From contig NZ_UGOZ01000001.1 in assembly GCF_900452865.1 (NCBI RefSeq), positions 372,001 through 436,000 on the forward strand: a DNA stretch of 64,000 bases, read 5' to 3'. The notes beneath the pieces were generated by a model. It did not search any database and was not told the origin of the DNA. It worked only from the letters and a program-made list of their open reading frames with translations. The stretch comes from Legionella taurinensis (GTDB lineage Bacteria > Pseudomonadota > Gammaproteobacteria > Legionellales > Legionellaceae). Positions within the stretch are counted from its first letter, which is position 1. The number at the start of each line of letters is the position of its first letter. The position numbers and the translations under genes were made by a program. Below are positions 1-9,160 of the stretch, one piece after another.

Positions 1-599
1 TTCTTGATGAGGACAATCAGGCTTATTTTCTTGAGATGAATACCCGCCTGCAGGTGGAGCATCCAGTCACGGAACAAATCACCGGGATTGATTTGGTTCA
101 GGAACAGATTAAAATCGCCGCAGGCGAACCCCTCCCGATGCAGCAGGAACAGATTAACCGCAATGGTTTTGCCATTGAATTCCGCATTAACGCTGAAGAT
201 CCCCAGAATGATTTTCTGCCCAGTTTTGGACGGGTGACCCGTTATTATGCCCCAGGAGGGCCTGGAGTAAGAACGGACAGTGCCATTTATACCGGCTATT
301 CCATTCCGCCTTATTATGATTCGCTTTGCGCCAAACTGACCGTATGGAGTCTGGATTGGCCGTCGGCTATCCGCCGCGCACGCCGGGCCCTGGAAGAAAT
401 GCGCCTGTTTGGAATAAAAACCACCATCCCTTATTACCTTGAGATGATTAAATCCGAGGAGTTCTTGCAAGGGCAGTTAAATACAGGACTCGTGGAGTCC
501 CATCCAGAATGGCTGCAGTATTCCAATAAATCGCTGCCTCAGCATAAAGCCGCGGTGATTGCCGCGGCCATTGCCCGCCTGGGCATGAAAAAGAATTAG
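1..599 (+). CDS. Biotin carboxylase subunit, C-terminal part (5' end outside window)
   Basis: About 198 C-terminal residues are visible, reading in frame from base 3. The biotin carboxylase motif [13 protein letters not shown] comes first (bases 36-74), followed by the carboxylase C-terminal domain (EFRINAEDP, then [10 protein letters not shown]). The family carries out ATP-dependent carboxylation of biotin on a carrier protein. The protein ends soon after this domain with no biotin-attachment (MKM) segment, so it is a stand-alone subunit of a multi-subunit carboxylase. Whether the partner is acetyl-CoA carboxylase or a pyruvate/acyl-CoA carboxylase cannot be told from this fragment. Its stop codon overlaps the end of the convergent panC by 4 nt. 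Confidence 0.85.
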   Translation, partial: LDEDNQAYFLEMNTRLQVEHPVTEQITGIDLVQEQIKIAAGEPLPMQQEQINRNGFAIEFRINAEDPQNDFLPSFGRVTRYYAPGGPGVRTDSAIYTGYSIPPYYDSLCAKLTVWSLDWPSAIRRARRALEEMRLFGIKTTIPYYLEMIKSEEFLQGQLNTGLVESHPEWLQYSNKSLPQHKAAVIAAAIARLGMKKN

Positions 600-1357
600 C
601 TGAGCGCGTAATTGTCAATCAGACGGATATCATCAATGAGGACGGCGGCAAAGCGGCGACCGTCCTGCTCGTGAAGGTACTCCACCTCAATGCCGGCAGC
701 CTGCATGTCTTTTTGCAACGCGTCTATCGTTTTATCCTGGTGAAAAAGGCGAGCGAAGGTTTCCGCTTTAAGACGCTGGGCGTTGTTGAGGCGATTGTTA
801 CGCGAACTGAAAGCCAAACCGCTGGGCTCCCGGATGGTGGGGCAGGGGATAATCGCAATCGGCAGAAAAAAAGCGTCAACCATGCCGCGAATGAGCCGGT
901 ATTGCTGATAATCTTTTTCGCCAAAATAAGCCTTTTGCGGTCTGACTAAATTCAATAATTTTAAAACAATGGTTAATACGCCGGTGAAATGGCCGGGGCG
1001 GTGAATGCCTTCCATGCACTGGCTTAAATGAGTCTCATGCACCTGATAATGATACCCGTCTTGATAGATTTCCTGCTCGGTAGGCAATAAACAGAAATCG
1101 ACGCCGCTTTTTTCCAATAAGTGTAAATCCGCTTCAAGGGTGCGCGGGTAGTGGGTGAAGTCGTCCGGCCGGTTAAATTGAGTCGGATTAATAAAAAGGC
1201 TGGCTGCAGTGTAATGATTCTGCTGTTGGCTGATGGCATACAAGGACGCATGGCCGGCATGGAGATTGCCCATGGTAGGGACAAAGCCCAGGCTTGAGTC
1301 AGCCGGCAGCGTTCGGCGGAACTGAATCCACTCATCCAGGTGATGAAAAATGCGCAT
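596..1357 (-). CDS. panC: Pantothenate synthetase
   Basis: Cytoplasmic ligase that condenses pantoate with beta-alanine, using ATP, to make pantothenate for coenzyme A. The 253-residue protein has the N-terminal signature [13 protein letters not shown] (residues 27-39), whose HxGH element binds ATP. It continues with [13 protein letters not shown] and a SSRNNRL segment in place of the KMSKS-like loop. Length is slightly below the usual 280, with a short C-terminal domain. It lies 42 nt downstream of panB on the same strand, so the two are probably one operon. Its 3' end overlaps the convergent biotin carboxylase gene by 4 nt. Confidence 0.95.
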   Translation of the reverse strand: MRIFHHLDEWIQFRRTLPADSSLGFVPTMGNLHAGHASLYAISQQQNHYTAASLFINPTQFNRPDDFTHYPRTLEADLHLLEKSGVDFCLLPTEQEIYQDGYHYQVHETHLSQCMEGIHRPGHFTGVLTIVLKLLNLVRPQKAYFGEKDYQQYRLIRGMVDAFFLPIAIIPCPTIREPSGLAFSSRNNRLNNAQRLKAETFARLFHQDKTIDALQKDMQAAGIEVEYLHEQDGRRFAAVLIDDIRLIDNYALS

Positions 1358-1399
1358 GGTTAATCCTGTTGATGAAAGCCCCGCAACCGGGGCTTGTAA

Positions 1400-2188
1400 T
1401 TAAAAGGCATGATCAGGCGTTGGGAATGCGGCTTGTCGAACCTCATCCACGTAAGCATTGATGGCGTTTAAGGTTAGCGCCTTCCCATTCAGGTATTGCT
1501 TTAAAAACTTAGGCCTGAATTCCGATTGCAGGCCCAACATGTCATGCCAGACAAGAACCTGCCCGTCCGTGCCGACCCCGGCGCCAATGCCGATGGTGGG
1601 AATGGAAAGTGCCTGTGTGATGGTTTCTGCGACGGACAATGGAACACACTCAATCACCAGCGCGGTACAACCGGCCGCTTCCAGGCGTTGCGCCTGACGC
1701 AGTAGCTCGGTGGCCTGTTTTTCTTCTCGACCCTGAACTTTATAGCCGCCCAATTGGTAAAACGATTGCGGTGTTAAACCGATGTGGCCGATGACAGGCA
1801 CCCCAGCGGTGACCAAATGAGCAATTGTTTGACAGGTGTCCTCATCGCCGCCTTCAATTTTTACGGCATGAGCGCCTGCCTGCATGAGTTGTCTGACACT
1901 TTCAACCGTGTCGCGTAAAGAAAGGCGATGGCATAAAAAAGGCAAATCACTGATTAAAAATTGCTGGGTCAGGCCGCGGGCGACCGCTTGGGTATGCAGA
2001 ATCATCATGTCCAATGTCGCCATGACCGTGGTGTCATGCCCGTGCACTGCCATGGCCACGGAATCGCCCACCAGCACGCAATCGAGTTTCGATTCAGCAA
2101 TGGTTCTTGCCGAAGGGTAATCGTAACAGGTTAATACGGTTATTTTCTCACCGTGTTGTTTTTTGCGTTTAAAGTCGGAAATTTTCAT
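1400..2188 (-). CDS. panB: 3-methyl-2-oxobutanoate hydroxymethyltransferase
   Basis: First committed enzyme of pantothenate synthesis. It transfers a hydroxymethyl group from methylene-THF to 2-oxoisovalerate, giving ketopantoate. Motifs visible are VLVGDSVAMAVHGHDTT (substrate and Mg2+ binding), KIEGG and PVIGHIGLTPQ. I start at 2188 (MKISDFKRKK) because a GGGAGG ribosome site lies just upstream. A longer in-frame extension to 2254 adds 22 residues that do not resemble the family. The resulting 262 residues match the usual length. It is followed by panC and divergent from the hydrolase at 2424. Confidence 0.95.
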   Translation of the reverse strand: MKISDFKRKKQHGEKITVLTCYDYPSARTIAESKLDCVLVGDSVAMAVHGHDTTVMATLDMMILHTQAVARGLTQQFLISDLPFLCHRLSLRDTVESVRQLMQAGAHAVKIEGGDEDTCQTIAHLVTAGVPVIGHIGLTPQSFYQLGGYKVQGREEKQATELLRQAQRLEAAGCTALVIECVPLSVAETITQALSIPTIGIGAGVGTDGQVLVWHDMLGLQSEFRPKFLKQYLNGKALTLNAINAYVDEVRQAAFPTPDHAF

Positions 2189-2423
2189 TGCGCGCCTCCC
2201 TGTAACCGGAAAGTGCGGATAAGTGGTGCTACAGGTACCTGTCTCATGGATCAAGTCCTCCGTTTAAATGGTTTGATAAGTCGCCGCTGCCCTTCAGGCG
2301 GTCGGCGCCTTTCTGATCTTAAAGTACAGACACTAAATTGCAAGATGCCGGCTTAATTATGTTACTATCTTGCCTCATTCAAGAGAAAAATGGACAAAAA
2401 TTGTCCTCAACTGCGAGACGTGC

Positions 2424-3086
2424 ATGGTATTTGCTGACAAATTAGACAAACCGGGCGAACACCCCTTTGTGTTTAATACGGAAGCGGGCGAACTCGAAGG
2501 CGTGTTGACGGTGCCTTTGACCGGCGGCTCCCCGTTCATTGCGGTGCTGGGGCATCCTCATTCCCTGCAGGGCGGCACGATGAATAACAAAGTCGTCACC
2601 ACGATGGCGCGTGCCTTTAAAGAATCCGGTATTCCGAGCCTCCGCTTCAATTTCCGCGGCGTTGGCCATTCTCAGGGACGCTATGACGAAGGCATTGGTG
2701 AAAGCGACGACATGCTTGCCCTTTGTCGACTGTGGGCCGCGGAATGTCCGCAAAGCCGTTACCTGTTTGCTGGGTTTTCCTTTGGTTCCTATGTGGCTTA
2801 TCGCGCCGCCGCGCAGCACGCCCATGAGTTGTTAATCACCGTGGCCCCGCCGGTTCATCATTACGATTACCGGGCGTATCAGCCCGCACCGTCACCCTGG
2901 CATGTTTTTCAGGGGGATAATGATGAGGTTGTACCCGAGTCCCTGGTGATGGATTTTGCCTCAAGCATCTCCCCGCCGCTTGCAGTGACTACATTTGCGG
3001 GCACCAGCCATTTTTTTCATGGAAAACTGCTGGAACTGAAAGAGGAATTAATCAGGGTCCTCAATGAAAAGGTGTTGCACCCATGA
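2424..3086 (+). CDS. Alpha/beta hydrolase of the COG2945 type
   Basis: A 220-residue single-domain alpha/beta hydrolase. The nucleophile elbow is GFSFGS (GxSxG), the acid is probably in GDNDEVV, and the catalytic His is in GTSHFFHG near the C-terminus. The early HPHSLQGGTMNNKVV segment is typical of the small COG2945 hydrolases, whose substrate is generally unknown. The only ATG in the N-terminal part is at 2424; an upstream TTG at 2370 would add 18 unrelated residues. The stop overlaps the zapE start by 4 nt (ATGA), so translation is probably coupled. The physiological substrate cannot be inferred. Confidence 0.8.
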   Translation: MVFADKLDKPGEHPFVFNTEAGELEGVLTVPLTGGSPFIAVLGHPHSLQGGTMNNKVVTTMARAFKESGIPSLRFNFRGVGHSQGRYDEGIGESDDMLALCRLWAAECPQSRYLFAGFSFGSYVAYRAAAQHAHELLITVAPPVHHYDYRAYQPAPSPWHVFQGDNDEVVPESLVMDFASSISPPLAVTTFAGTSHFFHGKLLELKEELIRVLNEKVLHP

Positions 3087-4177
3087 GTGTTTCAGCCAGT
3101 TATGATGCGGCAATTGCCCGGGGTGAAATTGAAAATGATCCTTTGCAACGGCAGATCATTGGCGTCATGGACGATTTGGCCAGTGCCTTAAGTCAACCCA
3201 AAAAATCCTTTTTCAGCTGGCGGCGCACGCATGTGGTCAAAGGCATTTATCTTTATGGCAGTGTTGGCGTGGGCAAGACTTTTCTGATGGATCTTTTTTT
3301 CGAACAGGTTAAAACCCGCGAAAAAGTCCGGTTCCACTTCCATCATTTCATGCAACAGATTGATGCGCAGCTCCGGCGTCTGCAGGGGCAGAAAGATCCC
3401 CTGCAAGTGATTGCAAAAAATTTGGCTAAAACAACCCGCCTGTTGTGTTTTGACGAATTTTTGGTGCACGACGTTGCCCATGCGATGATTCTTGCCGAAT
3501 TGTTGAAGGCTTTGTTTGCCAACGGCATTGTGCTGGTGGCGACATCCAACATCAAACCGGATGACCTGTATTTAAACGGCGTGCAGCGGGCGCGTTTTTT
3601 ACCGGCCATTGCCCTGATTAAATCCCAGTGCCAGGTACTCGCCCTCAATCAGTCGCGCGATTACCGGGTCGGCCGTGAAATTCAGGTGGAAACCTTTTTC
3701 TGCCCTCTAAATGAAGCCAACCAGAGCCGCTTCAGCGCGCAATTTGCCCTGATGGAACCGGCGGCTCAGTCCGCAGGGACTGTGACGGTGCAAAACCGTG
3801 ACATTCCTTATGTTCGTTGCGGTGAGGAAGCCATCTGGTTTGATTTTAAAGTGATTTGCAACCTGCCGCGCAGCCAGCTGGACTACCTTGAGTTGGTGGA
3901 TCGGTTTTCCACTGTATTTGTCAGCGACATGCCGCAACTCCATGAGCGCGATACGGTCTATGCGATTTTATTTGTGCATTTCATTGATGTACTCTACGAT
4001 CGCGGCGTGCGGCTGATTCTTTCAGCCGAAGTCCCGTTGACTGAACTGTACCTCAAGGGAGAGATGAGTCAGGCCTTCAAGCGAACCTTAAGCCGTTTGC
4101 AGGAAATGCAATCCCAGGATTACCTGCGTCGTCATCCTCGTCGGCCAGTGAATTCGCTGTTGATACCGCCAGAATGA
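3083..4177 (+). CDS. zapE: AFG1-family ATPase, cell division protein ZapE
   Basis: P-loop ATPase of 364 residues. Walker A is GSVGVGKT (about residues 57-64), and Walker B is LLCFDEF followed by LVHDVAHAMIL. The sensor region ATSNIKPDDLYLNGVQRARFLP is characteristic of AFG1/ZapE. In E. coli ZapE associates with the Z-ring late in division and under low oxygen; that role is inferred here from family. It overlaps the upstream hydrolase gene by 4 nt and is followed by the Fur-controlled feo operon. Confidence 0.9.
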   Translation: MSVSASYDAAIARGEIENDPLQRQIIGVMDDLASALSQPKKSFFSWRRTHVVKGIYLYGSVGVGKTFLMDLFFEQVKTREKVRFHFHHFMQQIDAQLRRLQGQKDPLQVIAKNLAKTTRLLCFDEFLVHDVAHAMILAELLKALFANGIVLVATSNIKPDDLYLNGVQRARFLPAIALIKSQCQVLALNQSRDYRVGREIQVETFFCPLNEANQSRFSAQFALMEPAAQSAGTVTVQNRDIPYVRCGEEAIWFDFKVICNLPRSQLDYLELVDRFSTVFVSDMPQLHERDTVYAILFVHFIDVLYDRGVRLILSAEVPLTELYLKGEMSQAFKRTLSRLQEMQSQDYLRRHPRRPVNSLLIPPE

Positions 4178-4194
4178 CAAAATTTGTTCTAAAA

Positions 4195-4209
4195 TGAGAA
4201 TGATTCTCG
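4195..4209 (+). promoter_or_regulatory. Fur box upstream of feoABC
   Basis: The core TGAGAATGATTCTCG is a 7-1-7 inverted repeat with one mismatch, the classic Fur-box architecture. AT-rich flanks extend the match to about 4192-4218. It sits 48 bp upstream of the feoA ATG, where a bound repressor would cover the promoter. Fur-Fe2+ repression of feo is established in many gammaproteobacteria; its operation here is inferred. Confidence 0.8.
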
Positions 4210-4257
4210 ATATCATTTGTGTTAAACTAATGGAATTTTGGATTGAGTGTTACCACC

Positions 4258-4485
4258 ATGCACATTACCGAGTTAACCCGTGGCGATAAAGTCCGATTGC
4301 TTGATTTTGGCCGCACCGATGCGCAGTATCGGCGGCGTTTGCTGTCGTTGGGTATTACTCGCGGTGTGGAATTGACGATTGTAAGAACCGCTCCCCTGGG
4401 GTGTCCAGTGCAGGTTGAAGTCCGGGGAACATCCCTGACCTTGAGAAAAGAAGAAGCAATCCACCTTAATCTGGAGCGTGTATGA
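4258..4485 (+). CDS. feoA: Ferrous iron transport protein A
   Basis: A 75-residue SH3-like cytoplasmic protein needed for FeoB activity. The family pattern is clear: LTRGDKVRLLDF, then RRLLSLGITRGVELTIVRTAPLGCPVQVEVRG, then LRKEEA. I choose ATG 4258; a TTG at 4243 is possible but adds only five residues. The stop codon overlaps the feoB start (ATGA), so translation is probably coupled. Expression should be iron-repressed through the Fur box 48 bp upstream. Confidence 0.93.
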   Translation: MHITELTRGDKVRLLDFGRTDAQYRRRLLSLGITRGVELTIVRTAPLGCPVQVEVRGTSLTLRKEEAIHLNLERV

Positions 4486-6737
4486 CCTCTCTTTTACTGG
4501 TAGGCAATCCCAATTGCGGCAAAACCACCTTATTTAATGCCTTAACGGGTGATAATCAGCGCGTGGGTAACTGGCCCGGCGTTACGGTGGAGAAAAAAAC
4601 CGGGGAATTGGTTGTCGAGGGCCAGTGCATTGAGGTGACGGATTTACCCGGTATTTATTCCCTCGCCCTGACCGGGCGGGGCAGCAGTCAGGATGAGCAG
4701 ATTTCCGCTAAGACGGTGGCCACCTGCGAGTCTGAGTTAATTATTAATGTTATTGATGCCTGTCATCTTGAACGCCACCTTTACTTAACCAGCCAGCTGC
4801 TGGAACTGGGTAAACCCATGATTGTTGTCCTCAACATGATGGACATCGCGAGACAACGCGGCATCACCCTTGATATTCCGGCCTTGTCCCGGCAATTGAA
4901 TTGCTGTGTTCTGCCGCTTGAAGCGCACAAAGGCATAGGCCTTGCTGAATTAAAAAAAACCATCATTAAGCCACTGGCTGCTGCTGTGTCGCTGCCTTTT
5001 GATTACCCAGCCTCCATCGAGTCGCTCATGGAGAATCTCAGAAAGCAGCTGATCGCTGTTTGCAGTATCGCCCCTGAACGGGCAATTTATTATGCCCGGC
5101 GTATACTGGAAGGCGATACCTTGCTGGTCGAGGCAGCAAGGTTACAGGCTTTGGATCCCGCACTGATCGGAGAGAAGGATACCGATGTTGTCCTGGCGGA
5201 TATCCGTTACCAGAAAATCCACGACGTGATTAGTCTGATTCAAACTCGGGCCAGTGATGCCAGCGACCATCTGACGGCTAAAATTGACCGCATTGTGCTG
5301 AATCGATTCCTGGCTTTACCCCTGTTTTTTGCCATGATGTACCTGATGTTTTTGTTCGCCATCAACATTGGCGGGGCCTTTCAGGATTTTTTTGATATCT
5401 CCACCGATACGATTTTTGTTCAGGGCAGCGCCTGGGTACTGCAGCAGCTGCATTCCCCGCAATGGCTTATTGCCGTGGTGGCGAATGGTCTGGGTATGGG
5501 TATTAATACCACCCTGACTTTCATTCCGGTGATTGCGGCGATGTTTTTCTTTCTGGCGTTACTGGAGGCGTCAGGGTACATGGCCCGTGCTGCGTTTGTG
5601 GTGGATAAGGCCATGCGTATGCTGGGCTTGCCTGGAAAATCCTTTGTGCCGATGATTGTGGGATTTGGTTGTAATGTGCCCGGGATCATGGCGGCAAGAA
5701 CGCTGGATTCCGAGCGTGATCGGTTATTAACTGTGCTGATGAGCCCCTTCATGTCCTGCAGCGCCCGATTGGCTATTTATGCTGTGTTTGTTGCGGCGTT
5801 TTTCCCAAGCGGCGGGCAGAATGTGGTGTTTGCTCTGTATGTCATCGGCATTTTAATGGCGGTTTTTACCGGGTTTATTTTGCGTAAAACCACGCTGGAA
5901 GGGGAGGCGTCCCCCTTGATTCTTGAGTTGCCCGCCTATCATAAGCCCTCGTTTAAACGCCTCTGGCGTGAAACCAGCCTGCGTCTACGTTATTTTGTTG
6001 TCAGGGCCGGACGCCTGATTATCCCCATTTGCATTATCCTTGGCACTTTGAACGCCTTGACCATTGACGGCGGGTTGAATACGGATGAAGCCAGTACCCA
6101 TTCTGTTCTGTCCTGGCTTGGCCAATGGTTGACGCCTTTGTTTGCCCCCATGGGCCTGCATCAGGATAACTGGCCGGCCACGGTCGGTTTATTAACCGGC
6201 ATGCTGGCGAAAGAAGTGGTGGTTGGCTCTTTAAATTCGCTCTACGCGCAATTAGGTCATCTGGCGCAGACGCAGGCCGCTCATTTTGATTTCTTAGGTT
6301 CCATGGCGCAGGCATTCTGGTCGGTGCCTGAGAACCTTTCGTCATTGGGACAGGCTTTACTCAATCCGGTTTTAGCCAGTGCACCCGACAGCGAATTGTC
6401 ACAAACGGTGTATGGCATGATGGCCGAACGATTTGACGGCAAAGCCGGAGCGTTTGCCTACCTTCTCTTTATCCTGCTTTACATCCCCTGTGTTTCAACC
6501 ATGGCGGCTATCCGGCAGGAGACGACACGCCGGCTGATGTGGTTTTCCGTGATCTGGTCTTTCCTGATTGCCTACGCGTCTGCGGTGATTTTTTATCAGA
6601 GTGCGGTGTTTTACCGTCATCCTCAGGAATCGTTGCTGTGGATTGCGGTCATGGTGGGGGGCATTCTCGCGTTTATCGCGGTATTGCGCGGACAACATCT
6701 GCTTGTGAGGAGACGCGATGCTGTTACAAATCCGTGA
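4482..6737 (+). CDS. feoB: Ferrous iron transporter FeoB
   Basis: Inner-membrane Fe2+ transporter of 751 residues with an N-terminal G-protein domain. Visible motifs are G1 GNPNCGKT (residues 8-15), G3 DLPG (54-57) and G4 NMMD (118-121). Two Gate-like membrane modules follow, the first around FLALPLFFAMMYLMF and the second ending near residue 740. The conserved GFGCNVPG and ELPAYHKP segments are present. It sits between feoA (4-nt overlap) and feoC (20-nt overlap). In Legionella, FeoB supports ferrous-iron uptake and intracellular growth (established for L. pneumophila). Confidence 0.96.
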   Translation: MTSLLLVGNPNCGKTTLFNALTGDNQRVGNWPGVTVEKKTGELVVEGQCIEVTDLPGIYSLALTGRGSSQDEQISAKTVATCESELIINVIDACHLERHLYLTSQLLELGKPMIVVLNMMDIARQRGITLDIPALSRQLNCCVLPLEAHKGIGLAELKKTIIKPLAAAVSLPFDYPASIESLMENLRKQLIAVCSIAPERAIYYARRILEGDTLLVEAARLQALDPALIGEKDTDVVLADIRYQKIHDVISLIQTRASDASDHLTAKIDRIVLNRFLALPLFFAMMYLMFLFAINIGGAFQDFFDISTDTIFVQGSAWVLQQLHSPQWLIAVVANGLGMGINTTLTFIPVIAAMFFFLALLEASGYMARAAFVVDKAMRMLGLPGKSFVPMIVGFGCNVPGIMAARTLDSERDRLLTVLMSPFMSCSARLAIYAVFVAAFFPSGGQNVVFALYVIGILMAVFTGFILRKTTLEGEASPLILELPAYHKPSFKRLWRETSLRLRYFVVRAGRLIIPICIILGTLNALTIDGGLNTDEASTHSVLSWLGQWLTPLFAPMGLHQDNWPATVGLLTGMLAKEVVVGSLNSLYAQLGHLAQTQAAHFDFLGSMAQAFWSVPENLSSLGQALLNPVLASAPDSELSQTVYGMMAERFDGKAGAFAYLLFILLYIPCVSTMAAIRQETTRRLMWFSVIWSFLIAYASAVIFYQSAVFYRHPQESLLWIAVMVGGILAFIAVLRGQHLLVRRRDAVTNP

Positions 6738-6939
6738 TTTCATTCGCCAGCACAAGGTGGTGAGCAGCCAGCAGGTGAGCCGTGAATTCCATATTGACTT
6801 CCAGGCGTTGCAGCCGATGCTTGAGATCTGGCTTAAAAAGGGAGTGATTGCCCGCTGCGACGAGAAAGCGTCGTGCCAGAGCCGCTGTTTTAAATGCAAA
6901 CAGCCCCCTGTTTATTACCGCTACCTGGCGGATTGTTAA
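6718..6939 (+). CDS. feoC: FeoC-like winged-helix regulator of FeoB
   Basis: A 73-residue protein. An N-terminal winged-helix half (LLQIRDFIRQHKVVSSQQVSREF) is followed by a cysteine loop spaced C-x5-C-x3-C-x2-C (residues about 46-59), as in FeoC proteins that bind an Fe-S cluster or metal. It starts inside the last 20 nt of feoB, preceded by a GAGGAG-type ribosome site. This supports translation with the transporter it is thought to stabilise. The family assignment rests on fold pattern, cysteines and position. Confidence 0.8.
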   Translation: MLLQIRDFIRQHKVVSSQQVSREFHIDFQALQPMLEIWLKKGVIARCDEKASCQSRCFKCKQPPVYYRYLADC

Positions 6940-7074
6940 AATCCTTAAGTCCTGACTTGGCGCAGTGATTCCCTATTTACTGATTTTTTTCTCTTTTTGT
7001 ACCGCAAAGCCCTGTGCTGAATCAATTAAATTGGGCTAAGATAGCAATATGACGAGTTTTATCGGTTGACTAGG

Positions 7075-7698
7075 ATGGCGGAAAACGCATCACTCCCTGA
7101 AGAAGATTTTTTAAAACTGGCCGAAGAGGCTCGCCAGCGGATTGTCGAGGATTTCAATGATCCGCTGAGCCTGGTTGAAAAAGTCTACAGGCTATGGTGG
7201 CATTGGGCTGATTTTTCCCTTTTTATCGTGACCCCGACCATCGAAGTGATTTCACCGCCGATTATCGTCCCCCCTGAACTGGTGCCGGAAACCAACGAGT
7301 ATGAATTCGTTTACCCCATTCATGATCACGGCTATAAATTAAGTGCCTCCAAAGCGCAGGACATGTACATCGCCGGCACGTCCATGTGCAAATTATTCTA
7401 CACCATTGAAAAAATGATTTTTATGCTGGTCGAACGCCTTAAGGCGGGCGGCGTGAGTGCTGAAACTGAAGTGCAGGTCGCCTTTGGCGGGCATGAGCTT
7501 GCCCAGCGCAAGGCCTTTGAATCGGTGATTAACTTAAGTTACAACGTCGTGGTGACCAATTTCGATCCGGGTTCCTGGGGTGAGCGCTACCTTGAAATCG
7601 TCAAGCGTTTAGCCGATCGCGGCTACGGCTACCCTGCGGAAGCGCCCAGGGATGTTTACCGGCATCATCGCGGTACGGGACCCTCTATGCAGCGTTAA
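7075..7698 (+). CDS. lvgA: LvgA-type Dot/Icm adaptor/chaperone subunit
   Basis: A 207-residue soluble acidic protein with no signal peptide or membrane segment; aromatic stretches include YRLWWHWADFSLF and GSWGERYLEIV. I assign LvgA from its size (L. pneumophila lvgA encodes about 208 residues) and its place just upstream of an RDD gene, an HDOD gene and the sdh-suc cluster, which I recall as the L. pneumophila order. LvgA works with IcmS, IcmW and the coupling protein DotL to deliver effectors to the type IV secretion system. ATG 7075 is chosen over an upstream TTG at 7066. The 3' end overlaps the convergent RDD gene by 14 nt. Confidence 0.75.
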   Translation: MAENASLPEEDFLKLAEEARQRIVEDFNDPLSLVEKVYRLWWHWADFSLFIVTPTIEVISPPIIVPPELVPETNEYEFVYPIHDHGYKLSASKAQDMYIAGTSMCKLFYTIEKMIFMLVERLKAGGVSAETEVQVAFGGHELAQRKAFESVINLSYNVVVTNFDPGSWGERYLEIVKRLADRGYGYPAEAPRDVYRHHRGTGPSMQR

Positions 7699-7954
7699 CC
7701 AGACGTAATTTGAAACCTTCTCCCCTGATTAATCGCAGACGCCAGGATTTAAACCCGATGGTCTGCCCCCCGTAACGAAAGGACAGAATAAAATAAGCCC
7801 CCATGATCGCGGCCAACAGGCTTTGGTATCCGCGCGAGGCGGGTGGAATAGCCTGCCCCTGATTAAAATACACGGTGATTGCCGTGGCCAGCATGAACAG
7901 ACTGCACAATACAATCAGATCATAGAACAGAGCGGCTAAAAGACGAAAAAACAT
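7685..7954 (-). CDS. RDD-family small membrane protein
   Basis: An 89-residue protein with two hydrophobic segments (about residues 5-28 and 44-58). The RDD hallmark is relaxed: AALFYDLIVL near the N-terminus, then RYGGQTIGFKSWRLRLI after the second segment. The last part, GQTIGFKSWRLRL, is the most diagnostic. RDD proteins are integral membrane proteins of mostly unknown transport-related function. It is convergent with lvgA (14-nt overlap) and lies downstream of the HDOD gene on the same strand. Confidence 0.75.
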   Translation of the reverse strand: MFFRLLAALFYDLIVLCSLFMLATAITVYFNQGQAIPPASRGYQSLLAAIMGAYFILSFRYGGQTIGFKSWRLRLIRGEGFKLRLVNAA

Positions 7955-8017
7955 GATTATTTACTCAAAAAAAGGAGAATTTAAGGGTAATGCCTTGCCT
8001 GCCGCAGTGCAAGACGG

Positions 8018-9160
8018 TTAGTGTTCAGACATTGCTTTTTTGCCGATGGAGACATGCTCCAGGCAATCGATGTAAATCTGACTTAAATCGAGGCCGTAGT
8101 AGTCATTGCCGTCTAATTGTTCCCAGTGGCCTTCCTCATAGGCTATGACCATGGACAGTAACTTTCCCAACTCCCCTTCGCGTGCCATGAGCGCCCCTTT
8201 AATGTCGTCTGCGAGCGTGATTTTTTCAATCAATGCGTTCATGGGGGTATCCAGCAGGCTGTCAAGCACCGAGAGCAACCCGGCCGTGTAAGCGCTTTCA
8301 GCCGATAACTTCGAATTGGCTTTAGCCAGTTTTTCAGCCATCTGGGCGCGGATAAGCCCGGACTCGACAATTTCGATGGGCTTATTGGACACGTTTTTCA
8401 TCGACAGCACCATGACCCAGTTTTTTAAATTAAGAATGCCTAAGCGGGTGACGGCCTGCTGGATGGATTCAATGGCCTGATAACCGGAGAAGGCCGCCGA
8501 ATTGGCGACACGCAACAACTGATAACTTAACAGTGGATCCGTCTGAATTAACGGGATTATCTCGTTAAAATGGGTATCGGGGTGCTGCAGTTTTTCAATC
8601 AGCATCAGCAGGTTTAGTTTATTGGCGGCAATTTCCTTCACTTCCTTGACCTCAGGCTGAAAGAGAAAGTCACCGCAATAATAATCCATGGTCATGTCTT
8701 TGCAATTGATAAAGCGGTTCGGGTCGGAAATATTATAGGCAATGACCTTGCGCTGCTTGGCCTGACTGTATTTGACCACTTTGGTCAAATCAGCCATGCC
8801 CATCAGGTGCTCGCTCAAGGCGATGTATTCGGCAAAATTGAGCCAGGCCAATTGGTCGGGGCTGTCAATCATGAGCGCAATGGAGTGGGCTGCGTCGTTT
8901 AACTCCTCTGCCGTGTAGGTCTGGTTAATGTCTGCAGCATGCAATTTTAATATCACCGGATTTTCAAGGGGGGGATCGGCGAGTTCGAGCAGTGAATTGA
9001 GCGCATAAGGCACAAACAACGGCAGGTTGCTGTCAATGTTGTGGGTCACCGTGGTGAAATAAGGCAGCAATTCAATGGGTTGTTTGGCTTGTTGGTTAGC
9101 GATAATCTCCATGGCGACACATTTCAATTTTTGATTATAGATTGGTCGTTTAATTAACAT
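8018..9160 (-). CDS. EAL-HDOD (YuxH-type) protein with degenerate EAL domain
   Basis: A 380-residue cytoplasmic protein. The N-terminal half begins IKRPIYNQKLKCVAMEIIAN, which aligns with the start of EAL domains (RQPIFD...YELLFR) but lacks the E-A-L catalytic motif and its metal ligands. The C-terminal half is a HDOD domain: LQHPDTHFNEIIPLIQTDPLLSYQLLRVANSAAF, then IQQAVTRLGILNLKNWV. This matches the YuxH family, thought to act as signalling scaffolds rather than phosphodiesterases. It is transcribed away from sdhC. Its target is unknown. Confidence 0.8.
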   Translation of the reverse strand: MLIKRPIYNQKLKCVAMEIIANQQAKQPIELLPYFTTVTHNIDSNLPLFVPYALNSLLELADPPLENPVILKLHAADINQTYTAEELNDAAHSIALMIDSPDQLAWLNFAEYIALSEHLMGMADLTKVVKYSQAKQRKVIAYNISDPNRFINCKDMTMDYYCGDFLFQPEVKEVKEIAANKLNLLMLIEKLQHPDTHFNEIIPLIQTDPLLSYQLLRVANSAAFSGYQAIESIQQAVTRLGILNLKNWVMVLSMKNVSNKPIEIVESGLIRAQMAEKLAKANSKLSAESAYTAGLLSVLDSLLDTPMNALIEKITLADDIKGALMAREGELGKLLSMVIAYEEGHWEQLDGNDYYGLDLSQIYIDCLEHVSIGKKAMSEH

